Part shown: positions 43,547-52,222 of the stretch, piece after piece | Layout of the letters: the number at the start of each line of letters is the position of its first letter | How positions within the stretch are numbered: the first letter of the stretch is position 1 | From: Gordonia polyisoprenivorans | Lineage (GTDB): Bacteria > Actinomycetota > Actinomycetes > Mycobacteriales > Mycobacteriaceae | NCBI RefSeq assembly: GCF_017654315.1 | Contig: NZ_CP072203.1 | Coordinates: 1,736,001-1,800,000 of the forward strand | DNA length: 64,000 bases | Reading direction: 5' to 3' | Program-made: the position numbers and the translations under genes | Notes under the pieces: generated by a model | What the model was told of the DNA's origin: nothing | What the model saw: only the letters and a program-made list of their open reading frames with translations | Database searches by the model: none

Positions 43547-44677
43547 ATGACGTCGGTGACGTTCTTGCTGTCGAAGGACCCCGAGCACGAGCACGGCGGA
43601 GACATCGCCCTGTCGCGGGTCGTGATGGACATCGCACGGGAGAACTTCGATGTGCGTGCGGTGTGCCTGTCGGGCAACGGGGTTGGCCCGAACGCCGACG
43701 GCAGCGTCGTGCGGGTACCCAAGCCGGCAGTGAAAGGGCCGTCGCTGGCGTGGCGAAGTGTGACGACGCGTCGCAGTCTGTGCCACGTCCGCTACGACGT
43801 CGACGAGTTGGTCGACGCCATCGACACCACCTGCAGTGACGTCTATGTCGCCGAGCATTCCTATATGGCAGAAGCATTTCTGCGTTCGCGACACAGTGTG
43901 TCGGCACCGTTCGTCATCAGCACCGTCAACCCGGAGTCGTCGGTGTGGAAGCTGACCCGCGGCACCATCGGCAGGCTCGAGGCGCCGCGCATCACCGCCG
44001 ACGAGTTGCGGGTTGCCCGCAAGGCCGACGCCCTCGGCGGCTACGACCTCGAGGAAGCGCAGTACTACCGCGACAACGGCGTACCCAACGCGCGATGGAT
44101 CGATCTCACCCTGCCGCCCGGTGTTCCCGCTCATCGTGACATCGCGCCCCCACGACTGGCATTCATGGGTACTCGAGGATGGCCGCCGAACCAGGAGGCC
44201 TTCCTCGAGGCGCTGCGTCTGTGGCCGGAGATCTCGAAGGGCATCGACGGCGCAGAACTCTGCGTCATCGGCGCCCCGAAAGCCGGCGCGAAACAACCGC
44301 CGCTGCCCGACGGCGTCCGCGACCTCGGCTTCGTCGACGACATCACCGCGTTCTTGAGCACGTGTCGTGCGCTCGTCGCCCCCGTGCGCACCGGCGGTGG
44401 AGTGCGGGTGAAGCTGCTCGATTCCGCCAGCATCGGTCTGCCCGTCGTCGGAACCTCGGCCGCCATCGGCTCCCTGGGCCCGGTTTTCGGACTCACCCCG
44501 TACGACGACGATGCCGAATTCGTGGCCCGCTGCCGCGAATACCTCCTCGACGCCGAGATGGCTCGCAAAGAGGGCGAACGCCTCTACGACACCAACGCCG
44601 CCCGATGGCACGACCGCGTCCCTCATGAGGCCGTCGAATCCCTCATCCTCCGTCGCCCCCCGACCCCCGGTCACTGA
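43547..44677 (+). CDS. Glycosyltransferase, GT4-like C-terminal domain
   Basis: A 376-residue protein. The C-terminal half is a typical GT-B donor domain: LAFMGTRGWPPNQEAFLEAL, LCVIGAPKAG, DLGFVDDITAFLSTCRALVAPVRTGGGVRVKLLDSASIGLPVVGT. The N-terminal half is less conserved (FLLSKDPEHEHGGDIALSRVV). It probably adds one sugar of the repeat unit. The ATG at 43547 is one base after the flippase stop. It is the last gene of the polysaccharide block; palindromic repeats follow. Confidence 0.85.
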   Translation: MTSVTFLLSKDPEHEHGGDIALSRVVMDIARENFDVRAVCLSGNGVGPNADGSVVRVPKPAVKGPSLAWRSVTTRRSLCHVRYDVDELVDAIDTTCSDVYVAEHSYMAEAFLRSRHSVSAPFVISTVNPESSVWKLTRGTIGRLEAPRITADELRVARKADALGGYDLEEAQYYRDNGVPNARWIDLTLPPGVPAHRDIAPPRLAFMGTRGWPPNQEAFLEALRLWPEISKGIDGAELCVIGAPKAGAKQPPLPDGVRDLGFVDDITAFLSTCRALVAPVRTGGGVRVKLLDSASIGLPVVGTSAAIGSLGPVFGLTPYDDDAEFVARCREYLLDAEMARKEGERLYDTNAARWHDRVPHEAVESLILRRPPTPGH

Positions 44678-45198
44678 CCCCGTCCCCTATAATCGGTCGT
44701 CGATCCTCGAGACCTATTGTGCCACTGCTGGTTCCGTACTCCCGCTGTCGCGCCGTATGGTTGCCGCGTCTTCCTCTCGCTGGTCGAGGTGTGAGGCGCG
44801 CCAGCGCCGAGCCTCGAGACCTCCTGTGCCGCTGCTGGTTCCGTACTCCCGTTGTCGTGTCGCCGGGTCTCGAGGCCCTCGCCCTTGCGGGCTCGGGCAC
44901 CTCGACCATCGGCGGAAAAGCTCTGCCTCTCATCGGCGAGACACCGGGGAATCTCGATGTGGTGGAGAGCGTGATCCAGGTGGTAATGGGAATCGACCCA
45001 CCCACCGCGATGCTCGGAACATTGCGTTCGGCGCCATCGGCCGCGCTGAGCGCGTGCGTGTGGCTCGGTCGACTCGGCGCAATGGATGCGCAGACGTGTC
45101 TGATCGTAGCCACCGACGATCAACCTGCACGATGCCGGAGCTTGTGCACGGGCCTACACTGGGTCGCATCTGCGACGATTGTCGGGAGTGTGATCACG
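44678..45198. repeat. Repeat-filled intergenic region with palindromic elements
   Basis: This 521-bp gap holds no convincing gene. Two copies of TGTGCC(A/G)CTGCTGGTTCCGTACTCCC-like sequence occur (about 44718 and 44825). One complete palindrome of the GGTCGAGGTGTGAG...GAGCCTCGAGACC type lies at about 44779-44821, and one of the GGTCTCGAGG...CACCTCGACCATC type at about 44865-44911. The last 250 bp must contain the promoter of the diguanylate cyclase gene. Confidence 0.75.
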
Positions 45199-46221
45199 AT
45201 GTCGAGTACAGAGCGTGTCCACGCGCTCGTTGACGATCGACTTGCGCTTACGGTCGGACTCGGTGCTCTGCTGTTCTTGGCTGTCGGCGTGGCACAGTTT
45301 CTGTTTGACACGGCACCGAATGTCTGGGCACCGTCGTGGGTCGCGATCTTCACCGCTGCCGTGTTGGGTGCCGAAGGTTTGCTGCTGTGGCGCCGCCGTG
45401 ACGTGATCAAACGTGTCAGCGCACCGATTGTGGTGACCGCGACCGCTGTCGTGGTGGCAATCAACCCGCTCGTGTACATCGCGTTCACTGGTATCGCTTA
45501 CCCCGCAATCGGTACGTTGCTGGTGATCGTCGCCTTGGGTGCGTTGGTTCCCTATCCGCGCATCGCCGTGGTCCTCATCGCGCTGGTCAATGTCGCCGCC
45601 GCTGCATACGCCATCCACTTCACCACCGATGTCAGTTTCGGCTCGGTCATTCTGCAACTCGTGAAGGCCGATGTACTCGCGCTTATCATCGCGCTGACGT
45701 GGCAGCGGACCGAGCGTCGACTGCACCGTGCCAATGAGACCATTCGGGCCCTGGCCATCACCGACGACCTCACCGGATTGCTGAACCGCCGCGGACTGAC
45801 GACCCGCGGCCACGTTCTGCTCGATGAAGCACTCACCCGCGCTCGACCGGTCGTCGTCGGCAGCATCGACATCGACGGACTCAAGCACCTCAATGACACT
45901 CGCGGTCACGCCGAGGGCGACAGGATGATCCAGGCCGCCGGCGGGTCGCTGCGGTGGCTGCTCGACGCCGGTCAGCTCGCCGCTCGCATCGGGGGTGACG
46001 AGTTCGTCGTCCTGATCGTCAGCGACAGTGACACAGGCGTCCGGCAGTTGCAGAATCGGGTCGTGGAATCGATTTCCGCGCTACCGCAGTCGGCGTCGAT
46101 CGGGTGGGCTGCGCCGGAGCCGGGTGCCACGACCACGTTGACGCGTCTGCTTGCCGAATCGGACCGCGAAATGTTGTCCCAGAAGCGTCGACGCCGTGAT
46201 GGTCGCAAGGATGCGGGTTGA
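45199..46221 (+). CDS. Membrane diguanylate cyclase
   Basis: A 340-residue protein with six membrane helices in residues 15-168 and a C-terminal GGDEF domain. Key features are ITDDLTGLLNRRGL, GSIDIDGLKHLND, GGDEF (265-269) and a final ASIGWA. All substrate and metal residues are present, so it should make c-di-GMP. There is no RxxD inhibitory site at the usual distance before GGDEF. The C-terminus is basic. ATG at 45199 is chosen; GTG at 45190 is possible. It stands between repeat islands directly after the polysaccharide block. Confidence 0.92.
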   Translation: MSSTERVHALVDDRLALTVGLGALLFLAVGVAQFLFDTAPNVWAPSWVAIFTAAVLGAEGLLLWRRRDVIKRVSAPIVVTATAVVVAINPLVYIAFTGIAYPAIGTLLVIVALGALVPYPRIAVVLIALVNVAAAAYAIHFTTDVSFGSVILQLVKADVLALIIALTWQRTERRLHRANETIRALAITDDLTGLLNRRGLTTRGHVLLDEALTRARPVVVGSIDIDGLKHLNDTRGHAEGDRMIQAAGGSLRWLLDAGQLAARIGGDEFVVLIVSDSDTGVRQLQNRVVESISALPQSASIGWAAPEPGATTTLTRLLAESDREMLSQKRRRRDGRKDAG

Positions 46222-46514
46222 ACGTTGCCATTGCGGCAGCGACTATCCTCGAGACATCCTGTGCCGCTGCTGTTTCCGCATCATGAGCGTCATTCGGTTG
46301 TCTGACTTCTACTTGTCTGCCGGGCCCTTCTTCTCGCTGGTCGAGGTGTGAGGCGCGCTGGCGCCGAGCCTCGAGACCGCTTGTGTCAGGGCTGGTTTGG
46401 ACCGTCGCTGCCGTCCGGAGAGATCGACGGGCGACACGCGAGAAACCAAATCGAGAATACGCCCGCGCGAAATGGCGCTACTGTGACCACACGCGTCGAT
46501 GAAGGAGAGGCCCC
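46222..46514. repeat. Intergenic region with REP-like palindrome
   Basis: This gap contains one palindrome of the GGTCGAGGTGTGAGGCGCGC...GAGCCTCGAGACC type (about 46336-46378) and flanking sequence shared with the 44.7-44.9 kb region (CTCGAGACATCCTGTGCCGCTGCTG at about 46248). The last 100 bp lead into the lipoprotein gene and carry AAGGAGAGG. Confidence 0.75.
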
Positions 46515-47567
46515 GTGATCCGGCGACTCAGTGTCATGGCCGTGATAGTCGCGGCTGTCGTGCTGGTGGCGGGCTGTCACAGCTCGCAAGGGGCCGAGCC
46601 ATCAACGATCACTCGCACTGCGACGGCAACCGCCACCGCGTCGTCGAGCACGTCGTGTGCGCCCACACCGAGTTGGCTGGCCGGCAGCGTGGTGCCCACC
46701 GGCGGGCCGTCTCCGGACACATGGGGCCATCTCGACACCCATCCGAAGGCCACCAACTTCGATGCCTGCCAAAAGGGATTGGGTTACGCCATCCTGGCCG
46801 GCCAGAACGGTGACCGGGACCGGCCCGCAGGTACCGGCTCGAGCCTGTTCGAGGCACTCGCGATCTTCGTCGACGGCAAACTGTCGACGATCCGCCCGTA
46901 CGAGTTCCGCGAGATCCGGATCTCGTCGGCCACCCCTGATCGCATCGTCGCGTCGGTCGACACCCGATCCAGCGGTGTCGAGCAACCCGCGTGGAAGTCC
47001 GCCACGTTCACCGTCTCGGGCGGAACTGTCACGGCCACTCCGGATCTCGATACCATCGCCGACGGTAGGCTCTGGCTGGAACTGAGCCCACAGACACCAG
47101 CCACCACGACAACCACCGCAGCCGGTCCGGTGTTCGATCGAGGCAGCTACCGAATGCTGCCCGCATCCCAGTTCGCCGACGGCGGACCGGGTTCGACGTT
47201 CGGCTTCGCCCTGCCGTCGGGAAACGTCATCTGCTCCGGCACATCGACGAGTCTGCTGTGTGAGACCAAGTTCAGCGTGCCGGTACCCCTCGATGACACC
47301 TGCGGTGTGTACGACCGACAGGACGAGACGAATGCGACGATGTTCGGCTGGGCGGACTTCGACAAACCGGTGTGCGCGTCGTTATTGCAGGGCGCCTATC
47401 GCCAGGTCGGAGCGACGTTGCCCTATGGCACCGCCGTCACCTGGCAGCCCCGCCCCAACCTGACGATCGTCTGCTACTCGCGGTCGGCCGGTCTCGCCTG
47501 CGAGAACCCGAACGGCTACGGCTTCACCCTGGCCCGGGAAGGCTTCACGCGGTATCGGGTGGGCTGA
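46515..47567 (+). CDS. Lipoprotein with two repeat-containing domains, unknown function
   Basis: A 350-residue lipoprotein (lipobox LVAGC, Cys21). The first domain (about 48-195) resembles actinobacterial LppP/LprE-like lipoproteins. A Thr/Ala linker leads to a C-terminal domain of about 130 residues with FALPSGNVICSGTSTSLLCE and CYSRSAGLACENPNGYGF, a cysteine-paired beta fold seen in other secreted actinobacterial proteins. The GTG at 46515 follows AAGGAGAGG. No enzyme motif is visible. It stands alone. Confidence 0.82.
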   Translation: MIRRLSVMAVIVAAVVLVAGCHSSQGAEPSTITRTATATATASSSTSCAPTPSWLAGSVVPTGGPSPDTWGHLDTHPKATNFDACQKGLGYAILAGQNGDRDRPAGTGSSLFEALAIFVDGKLSTIRPYEFREIRISSATPDRIVASVDTRSSGVEQPAWKSATFTVSGGTVTATPDLDTIADGRLWLELSPQTPATTTTTAAGPVFDRGSYRMLPASQFADGGPGSTFGFALPSGNVICSGTSTSLLCETKFSVPVPLDDTCGVYDRQDETNATMFGWADFDKPVCASLLQGAYRQVGATLPYGTAVTWQPRPNLTIVCYSRSAGLACENPNGYGFTLAREGFTRYRVG

Positions 47568-47657
47568 CCGTCATGCTGCCGTGAACGATCACCGGCGCAG
47601 CGTCAAAAGATCGTATGGAACGCGGTATCGCTCGCTTGGCGGACGTAGAACGGCACA

Positions 47658-49508
47658 GTGCTGAACATCGCGACCCGCACCGCCCCGACGGATTCCGGAC
47701 CGACACCGGAGACCCCGGAACCGCCCGACCCTGCCGAGAAACGGCGTCTGACCGCGACCACCGGGCTCGCCGCATTATCGCTGGATGCGATGGCGTCAGT
47801 GGCCTACGGCCCGGAGGCGATCGTCGTTGTCCTGGCCGCCGCGGGTAGCCACGCCCTCGGGCTGACGCTGCCGGTCAGCGCGGCCATCGTTGCGCTGCTG
47901 GCCATCCTGATCGCATCGTATCGGCAGCTGATCGCAGTCTTCCCCGACGGGGGAGGGGCGTATGCGTCGTCGAAGCGCTATCTCGGCCGGCGTCCGGCGC
48001 TGGTGGCGGCGGCGTCCCTGGTCATCGACTACGTGCTCAACGTCGCTGTGTCGGTGGCGGCCGGGACCGCTGCGCTGACGTCGGCGATCCCCGCGGCACG
48101 GCCGTACACGGTGTGGATCGGTCTGGGCGTTCTGGTGCTCATCACCGCGGTCAATCTCCGCGGCATCGTCAGCAGCGCAATGGTGTTCATGGCGCCGACG
48201 GTTATCTTCATCGTGTCGATCCTCTCGCTCATCGTCGTCGGACTGATCACCGGTGGGCACCCCACCCACTCCTCGGTCGAGCACACCACCGGCACCCTCA
48301 CCACCGTGGGACTCCTGTTGGTGCTCAAGGCATTCGCCAACGGATGCGCCGCATTGACCGGTGTCGAGGCCATCGCCAACGCCACCCCGCAGTTCCGGCA
48401 GAACCGGGTTCGACGTGCCCAGCATGCCGAGGTGGCACTCGGTGTGCTGCTGGGTGCCATGATGCTCGGGGTGGCCGCGCTGGTGGAGGTGCTGCACATC
48501 GAACCGCGCGACGGGGTGACCGTGCTCTCGCAGATCACCGAGGGCGTCTTCGGGCGTGGTGCACTGTATTACGTCATTCAGGCGGCGACGGTCATCCTGC
48601 TCGCGTTGGCCGCCAACACCAGTTTCGGTGGACTGCCGCAGCTGATGAAGGTGGTCGCCGCCGACGACTACCTGCCGCATCGGCTCACCCGCGCCACCCA
48701 TGGTGTCTACCGCGAGGGCGTGCTCGTACTCGCTGTTGCCGCCGGCATCCTGATCGCGGTGACCGAGGGCAACGTCAATCTGCTCGTGCCGTTGTTCGCG
48801 ATCTGCGTGTTCATCGGATTCACGCTCGCCCAACTGGGTTTGGTGCGGCACTGGTGGTCAGCGCGCACTCGCGGGTGGCGATGGCGTCTGGCGCTCAACG
48901 CGATCGGCGCCACAGCGACCGGCCTGGCCACCGTGGTGGTGACCGTGATGAAGGCCGACGAGGGGTCGCTGTGGGTCATCGTGGTGCTCGTCGTGCTGGT
49001 TGCGTCGATGTCGGCGGTCTCGCGTGCATACCGTAAGCGCCGGATCGCCGCGGCTGCCGCCGACCATCACGCCGATCTCGTACGAAAGACGCTCACCCAC
49101 CGCTCCTTTGCCGGGCAGGGGATCGCCGTGGTGCCGGTATCGCAGCCGTGCATCGCGGTCGAGGACGCGCTGCGCCGGGCCCGATCCTTCGGGCGGGAGG
49201 TCCGGGTGGTGCACGTCGAGGTCGCGGTGTCCCCTGAGGAAGGTTTCGCGACGTGCTGGCGCGAGCGGCATCCGATGGTGCCGCTGGAAACCCTGTACGC
49301 CGTCGACGAGGACTCGATCGTCGAGGCCATCACCGACTACGTCGAAGGCCTCACCGCCACCGACGACGTGCTCGTCGTCATCCCCGATCCCGACGCCACA
49401 GCCCGCTCACGTCTCCTCTCCGCCGGACGCGCCGATGATCTCGAAGATGTCTTGCGGCGCGACACCGCAGCGCTCGTCACGCGGGTGTGCGCGCGGCCGA
49501 TGGCCTGA
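47658..49508 (+). CDS. APC-superfamily permease, KimA-like (possible K+ importer)
   Basis: A 616-residue transporter. Residues about 30-460 form 12 membrane segments of the APC fold. The first has SLDAMASVAYGPEAI, close to the motif of KimA potassium/proton symporters. Other diagnostic stretches are FPDGGGAYASSKRYLG and GCAALTGVEAIANATPQF. A cytosolic C-terminal domain of about 140 residues follows, as in KimA. An amino acid substrate cannot be excluded. GTG at 47658 is the likely start. It is convergent with the HxlR regulator across a repeat island. Confidence 0.82.
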   Translation: MLNIATRTAPTDSGPTPETPEPPDPAEKRRLTATTGLAALSLDAMASVAYGPEAIVVVLAAAGSHALGLTLPVSAAIVALLAILIASYRQLIAVFPDGGGAYASSKRYLGRRPALVAAASLVIDYVLNVAVSVAAGTAALTSAIPAARPYTVWIGLGVLVLITAVNLRGIVSSAMVFMAPTVIFIVSILSLIVVGLITGGHPTHSSVEHTTGTLTTVGLLLVLKAFANGCAALTGVEAIANATPQFRQNRVRRAQHAEVALGVLLGAMMLGVAALVEVLHIEPRDGVTVLSQITEGVFGRGALYYVIQAATVILLALAANTSFGGLPQLMKVVAADDYLPHRLTRATHGVYREGVLVLAVAAGILIAVTEGNVNLLVPLFAICVFIGFTLAQLGLVRHWWSARTRGWRWRLALNAIGATATGLATVVVTVMKADEGSLWVIVVLVVLVASMSAVSRAYRKRRIAAAAADHHADLVRKTLTHRSFAGQGIAVVPVSQPCIAVEDALRRARSFGREVRVVHVEVAVSPEEGFATCWRERHPMVPLETLYAVDEDSIVEAITDYVEGLTATDDVLVVIPDPDATARSRLLSAGRADDLEDVLRRDTAALVTRVCARPMA

Positions 49509-50000
49509 AACCAGCGTCGGCACAAGCGGTCGCGAGGCTCGCCGCACGCGGCTAGCACCTCGACCATCGGATAACGGCCCCCGATCACGGGGCTGCCCTT
49601 CCGCTTTGCCGTGGGCCGGCCTTTCCCCCGATGGTCGAGGTGCCCGAGCCCGCTAGGGCGAGGGCCTCGAGACCCGGTGAGATGAGAGGTATCGTATCCA
49701 CCGCGGGACTGACGAAACCAGCATCGGCGCAGGCGGTCTCGAGGCTCGCCGCACGCGGCTCGCACCTCGACCATCGGATGATGCCCCCCGATTGCGGGGC
49801 CGTCCTTGCCCCTTGCCCCTTGCCCCTTGCCCCTTGCCCCTTGCCCCTTGCCCCTTGCCCCTTGCCGTGGGCCGGCTCTTTCCCCCGATGGTCGAGGTGC
49901 CCGAGCCCGCCAGGGCGAGGGCCTCGAGACCCGGTGAGACGATGGGAATCGGAACCACGTCAACTCCGGCGAATCCAGCGTGCTTCGTTCGGCATCAACG
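49509..50000. repeat. Composite palindromic repeat island
   Basis: Between convergent genes lie four palindromic elements: about 49527-49570 and 49735-49782 in one orientation, and 49630-49680 and 49888-49938 in the other. They have the same sequence as the units of the 61-62 kb array (GATGGTCGAGGTG...CTCGAGACCCGGTGAG and GGTCTCGAGGCTCGCC...CACCTCGACCATC). No gene is seen. Confidence 0.85.
49806..49866. repeat. 7-bp tandem repeat (TTGCCCC), about eight units
   Basis: Eight full TTGCCCC units and a partial ninth run without interruption inside the repeat island. Such heptamer runs change length easily by slippage. Confidence 0.9.
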
Positions 50001-50390
50001 TCAGACGTCACGTGATGCGTGAGCCGCGCCGCCCTCGATCAATTCATCGAGATGTGCCCTGGACCAGGCGCACATGGTGTGTAGAAGGGCGAGCAGCTCT
50101 GCGCCGGCGGGGGTGAGCGAGTAGTCGACGTGCGGACTGGCACGTCCATGATCCCGCCGCGCGACCAGGCCGGAGTGCTCAAGCGTGCGCAGAGTCTGAG
50201 TCATCACCTTGTGGCTGACCGGACCGACCGATCGGCATACATCGGCGAAGCGTTTGGGCGCGCCGTCGAGGTATTCGAGGGTTCGCAGGCCCCATTTGGT
50301 GGAGACGGCGGCGAACACCTCGCGGGCAATCGTCTGGGCGGCGAGCACGTCGGGGTTGCTCTCGACGTCTGTAAGTGTGGTTACTTTCAA
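50001..50390 (-). CDS. HxlR-family transcriptional regulator
   Basis: A 129-residue winged-helix protein. AVSTKWGLRTLEYLDGAPKRFADV, VSHKVMTQTLRTLEHSGLV and VDYSLTPAGAELLALL are the standard HxlR blocks. Classic HxlR redox cysteines near the N-terminus are absent, and only CRSVG and CAW cysteines occur. The start is TTG at 50390. It is divergent from a VOC protein gene, and two AAGT...ACTT inverted repeats overlap its start, so it probably represses itself and the VOC gene. Confidence 0.88.
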   Translation of the reverse strand: MKVTTLTDVESNPDVLAAQTIAREVFAAVSTKWGLRTLEYLDGAPKRFADVCRSVGPVSHKVMTQTLRTLEHSGLVARRDHGRASPHVDYSLTPAGAELLALLHTMCAWSRAHLDELIEGGAAHASRDV

Positions 50391-50400
50391 GTGCGTACTT
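50373..50400. promoter_or_regulatory. Two tandem AAGT...ACTT inverted repeats, putative HxlR operators
   Basis: AAGT-N6-ACTT spans 50373-50386 and AAGT-N4-ACTT spans 50389-50400, with centres 15 bp apart. They cover the start of the HxlR gene and lie 34 bp or more before the divergent VOC gene, fitting autoregulation. Confidence 0.55.
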
Positions 50401-50433
50401 CCCGGTGGGTGGCCGTGTTCCTAACCTCAGAGT

Positions 50434-50826
50434 ATGTCGATTCGGAAAACCTATGCACGATGCTTCGTTGACGATCTGGACTCGGCGCTTTCGTTGTACG
50501 AGACGCTCGTCGGGCAGACCGCCGACCTTCGCTTTGAGTTCGAGGGAGCGTCGCTCGCCGCCGTGGGAGATCTCCTGCTGATCGGCGGTCCGCCTGAGGT
50601 GACGGATCGCTTCCGCGATACGGTCGGTCCGCTGGTTGTTGATGACCTGACCGAGACGATGGATCGCCTGCGAGACTTGGGCTCGCAAGTGGTAGGCGGA
50701 CCGTCGCGGAGCGCGACGGGCACGTTCGCTTATGTTCGTCACCCCGACGGAGCCGTGATCGAGTACGTGCAGTGGGATGCGGAAATCCTGCACAAGGTCA
50801 GGCTCAACGAGCGCGTCTGTCGGTAG
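50434..50826 (+). CDS. VOC-family (glyoxalase-like) protein
   Basis: A 130-residue vicinal-oxygen-chelate protein. It has the two beta-alpha-beta-beta-beta modules, with CFVDDLDSALSLYETLVG at the start of the first, TETMDRLRDLGSQVVGGP in the second and a terminal VRHPDGAVIEYVQW. The glutamate in IEY is a usual metal ligand. Such small VOC proteins act as lyases, dioxygenases or resistance proteins; the substrate is unknown. It is probably controlled by the divergent HxlR regulator. Confidence 0.87.
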   Translation: MSIRKTYARCFVDDLDSALSLYETLVGQTADLRFEFEGASLAAVGDLLLIGGPPEVTDRFRDTVGPLVVDDLTETMDRLRDLGSQVVGGPSRSATGTFAYVRHPDGAVIEYVQWDAEILHKVRLNERVCR

Positions 50827-50837
50827 AGAAACCGCAA

Positions 50838-51000
50838 TCTGACGAAACTAGCATCGGCGCAAGGGGTCTCGAGGCTCGCCCTGGCGGGCCCGCACCTCGA
50901 CCATCGGATGATGGTCCCCGATCGCGGTGCCGATCTCTCCCCCCCGATGGTCGAGGTGCGCGAGCCCGCCAGGGCGAGGGCCTCGAGACCCGGTGAGATA
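50838..51000. repeat. Composite palindromic repeat between convergent genes
   Basis: One pair of facing elements (about 50865-50907 and 50946-50997) of the same family as the 61-62 kb array lies between the VOC and flavin reductase genes. It includes the shared leader CTGACGAAACTAGCATCGGC. Confidence 0.85.
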
Positions 51001-51018
51001 GCCAGTGTCGTCTCGCAC

Positions 51019-51519
51019 TCAGGCAACGATCGTCGTGCACGACGACATGTGCCAGATGATCGGACGGATGCTGTGGTCTCTGCCGACGCTGACGATCCGC
51101 AGCACGACGATGTCGTGGTCCCCGGCGCGGTGAATGTTCTCGATGGTGCACTCGAAGTGCACTGGTGTTGCATCGAGAAGGATTGCGCCGGTGGGCAACA
51201 CGCGAGTGCTCACGCCGGCGAGGCGAGCCGCCTTGTCCTTCGATGACAACTGCCGAATCGCGTCGGCCTGCTGCTCGCCGAGCACCGACACACCCAGCGC
51301 CGGCGCCTCGCGCAGAACGGGCCAGGTGGTCGAGGAGTGCTGCACGGCGAACATGACCAGCGGCGGGTCCTGGGAGACGCCGACGGCGAACGAGGATGCC
51401 ACCAGAACGGTGGGTTCGCCGTCGACGGTTCCGGCCAGTGCGACCACTCCGGTGGGGAAGGCCGAGAACGCTTTTCGTAGTTCGGTGGGGTCGAGGTCGG
51501 TGGTGGGGATCATGGTCAT
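51019..51519 (-). CDS. Flavin reductase (FMN-binding, HpaC/DszD-like)
   Basis: A 166-residue flavin reductase-like protein. LRKAFSAFPTGVVALAG is the typical entry. VASSFAVGVSQDPPLVMFAVQ forms the flavin-binding core and GDHDIVVLRIVSVGRD is the late dimer motif. These enzymes supply reduced FMN to two-component monooxygenases. A candidate partner is the monooxygenase gene at 58713. The start ATG overlaps the upstream FMN reductase stop (ATGA), so the two are coupled. Confidence 0.9.
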   Translation of the reverse strand: MTMIPTTDLDPTELRKAFSAFPTGVVALAGTVDGEPTVLVASSFAVGVSQDPPLVMFAVQHSSTTWPVLREAPALGVSVLGEQQADAIRQLSSKDKAARLAGVSTRVLPTGAILLDATPVHFECTIENIHRAGDHDIVVLRIVSVGRDHSIRPIIWHMSSCTTIVA

Positions 51520-52028
51520 CGTCCTTCCGTGGCGAGGGTGGTGGCAGAGCGCAGGACGACCTGGCCCCAGCGTTCGATCCAGGTGGCAAACGCGTCGGGC
51601 TGGTCGTAGGACTTGTCCATCACGTAAAGCCCGGCCGCGGGGGTGATGGCACCCAATTGCACGAGAACGGGTTTGAGCAGCAGTTCCGGTGCCATGAAGT
51701 GCGCCGGTCCGGCGCCGAGCATCAGCGGGATGGCGGTGACCCCGCGCAGGCCGTCGTCGGTGGAGAACTGGTCGAGGAACAGCTTCAACAGCCCGGTGTA
51801 GGTGGCCTTGAATGTCGGGGACGCGATCACCACCAGATCGCTGGAGGCGACGGTGCTCACCGCCTCGGCGACAGCGGGATCACCCCACCCGAGCAACCCC
51901 GGCCCCAGGTCCACCACGTCGATGACGTGGTCCGGCTGTTGCCCGGTGAGCTCGGTGGCCAGTCGAGTGGCCGCATGCAGGGTGCGCGAGGCCGGTTTCG
52001 GATTCCCCGCGACTACGGTGACGATCAC
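51516..52028 (-). CDS. NADPH-dependent FMN reductase (SsuE/MsuE-like)
   Basis: A 170-residue flavodoxin-fold reductase. VTVVAGNPKPASRTLHAA is the phosphate-binding loop of the family. VVIASPTFKATYTGLLKLFLDQ and IPLMLGAGPAHF are also diagnostic of SsuE/MsuE-type enzymes that feed alkanesulfonate monooxygenases. I chose GTG at 52028 because GGAGAGG lies six bases upstream; TTG at 52043 would put that site inside the gene. Two different flavin reductases in tandem is unusual. Confidence 0.9.
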   Translation of the reverse strand: MIVTVVAGNPKPASRTLHAATRLATELTGQQPDHVIDVVDLGPGLLGWGDPAVAEAVSTVASSDLVVIASPTFKATYTGLLKLFLDQFSTDDGLRGVTAIPLMLGAGPAHFMAPELLLKPVLVQLGAITPAAGLYVMDKSYDQPDAFATWIERWGQVVLRSATTLATEGR

Positions 52029-52083
52029 GTGACACCTCTCCAATCTTCGTGACGGACAACTACTCCGAGACGAAGGGTGCGAG

Positions 52084-52101
52084 CCGACGATTAACCGTCG
52101 G
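52084..52101. promoter_or_regulatory. 18-bp palindrome upstream of the FMN reductase gene
   Basis: CCGACG-ATTAAC-CGTCGG is a perfect 6-bp inverted repeat with a 6-bp AT-rich centre. It lies 56-73 bp before the GTG at 52028, between the GntR and FMN reductase genes. It could be an operator. Confidence 0.4.
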
Positions 52102-52222
52102 TCACCTGATCGTTACGCCCCCATTGCGCGACTTCGCGCCGACGACACCTCCACCGACACCGATGACGGCGCTGGTCACCGCGTCATCGACGTCGGCGCG
52201 GACCCGATTGCGCCGCGGACGA

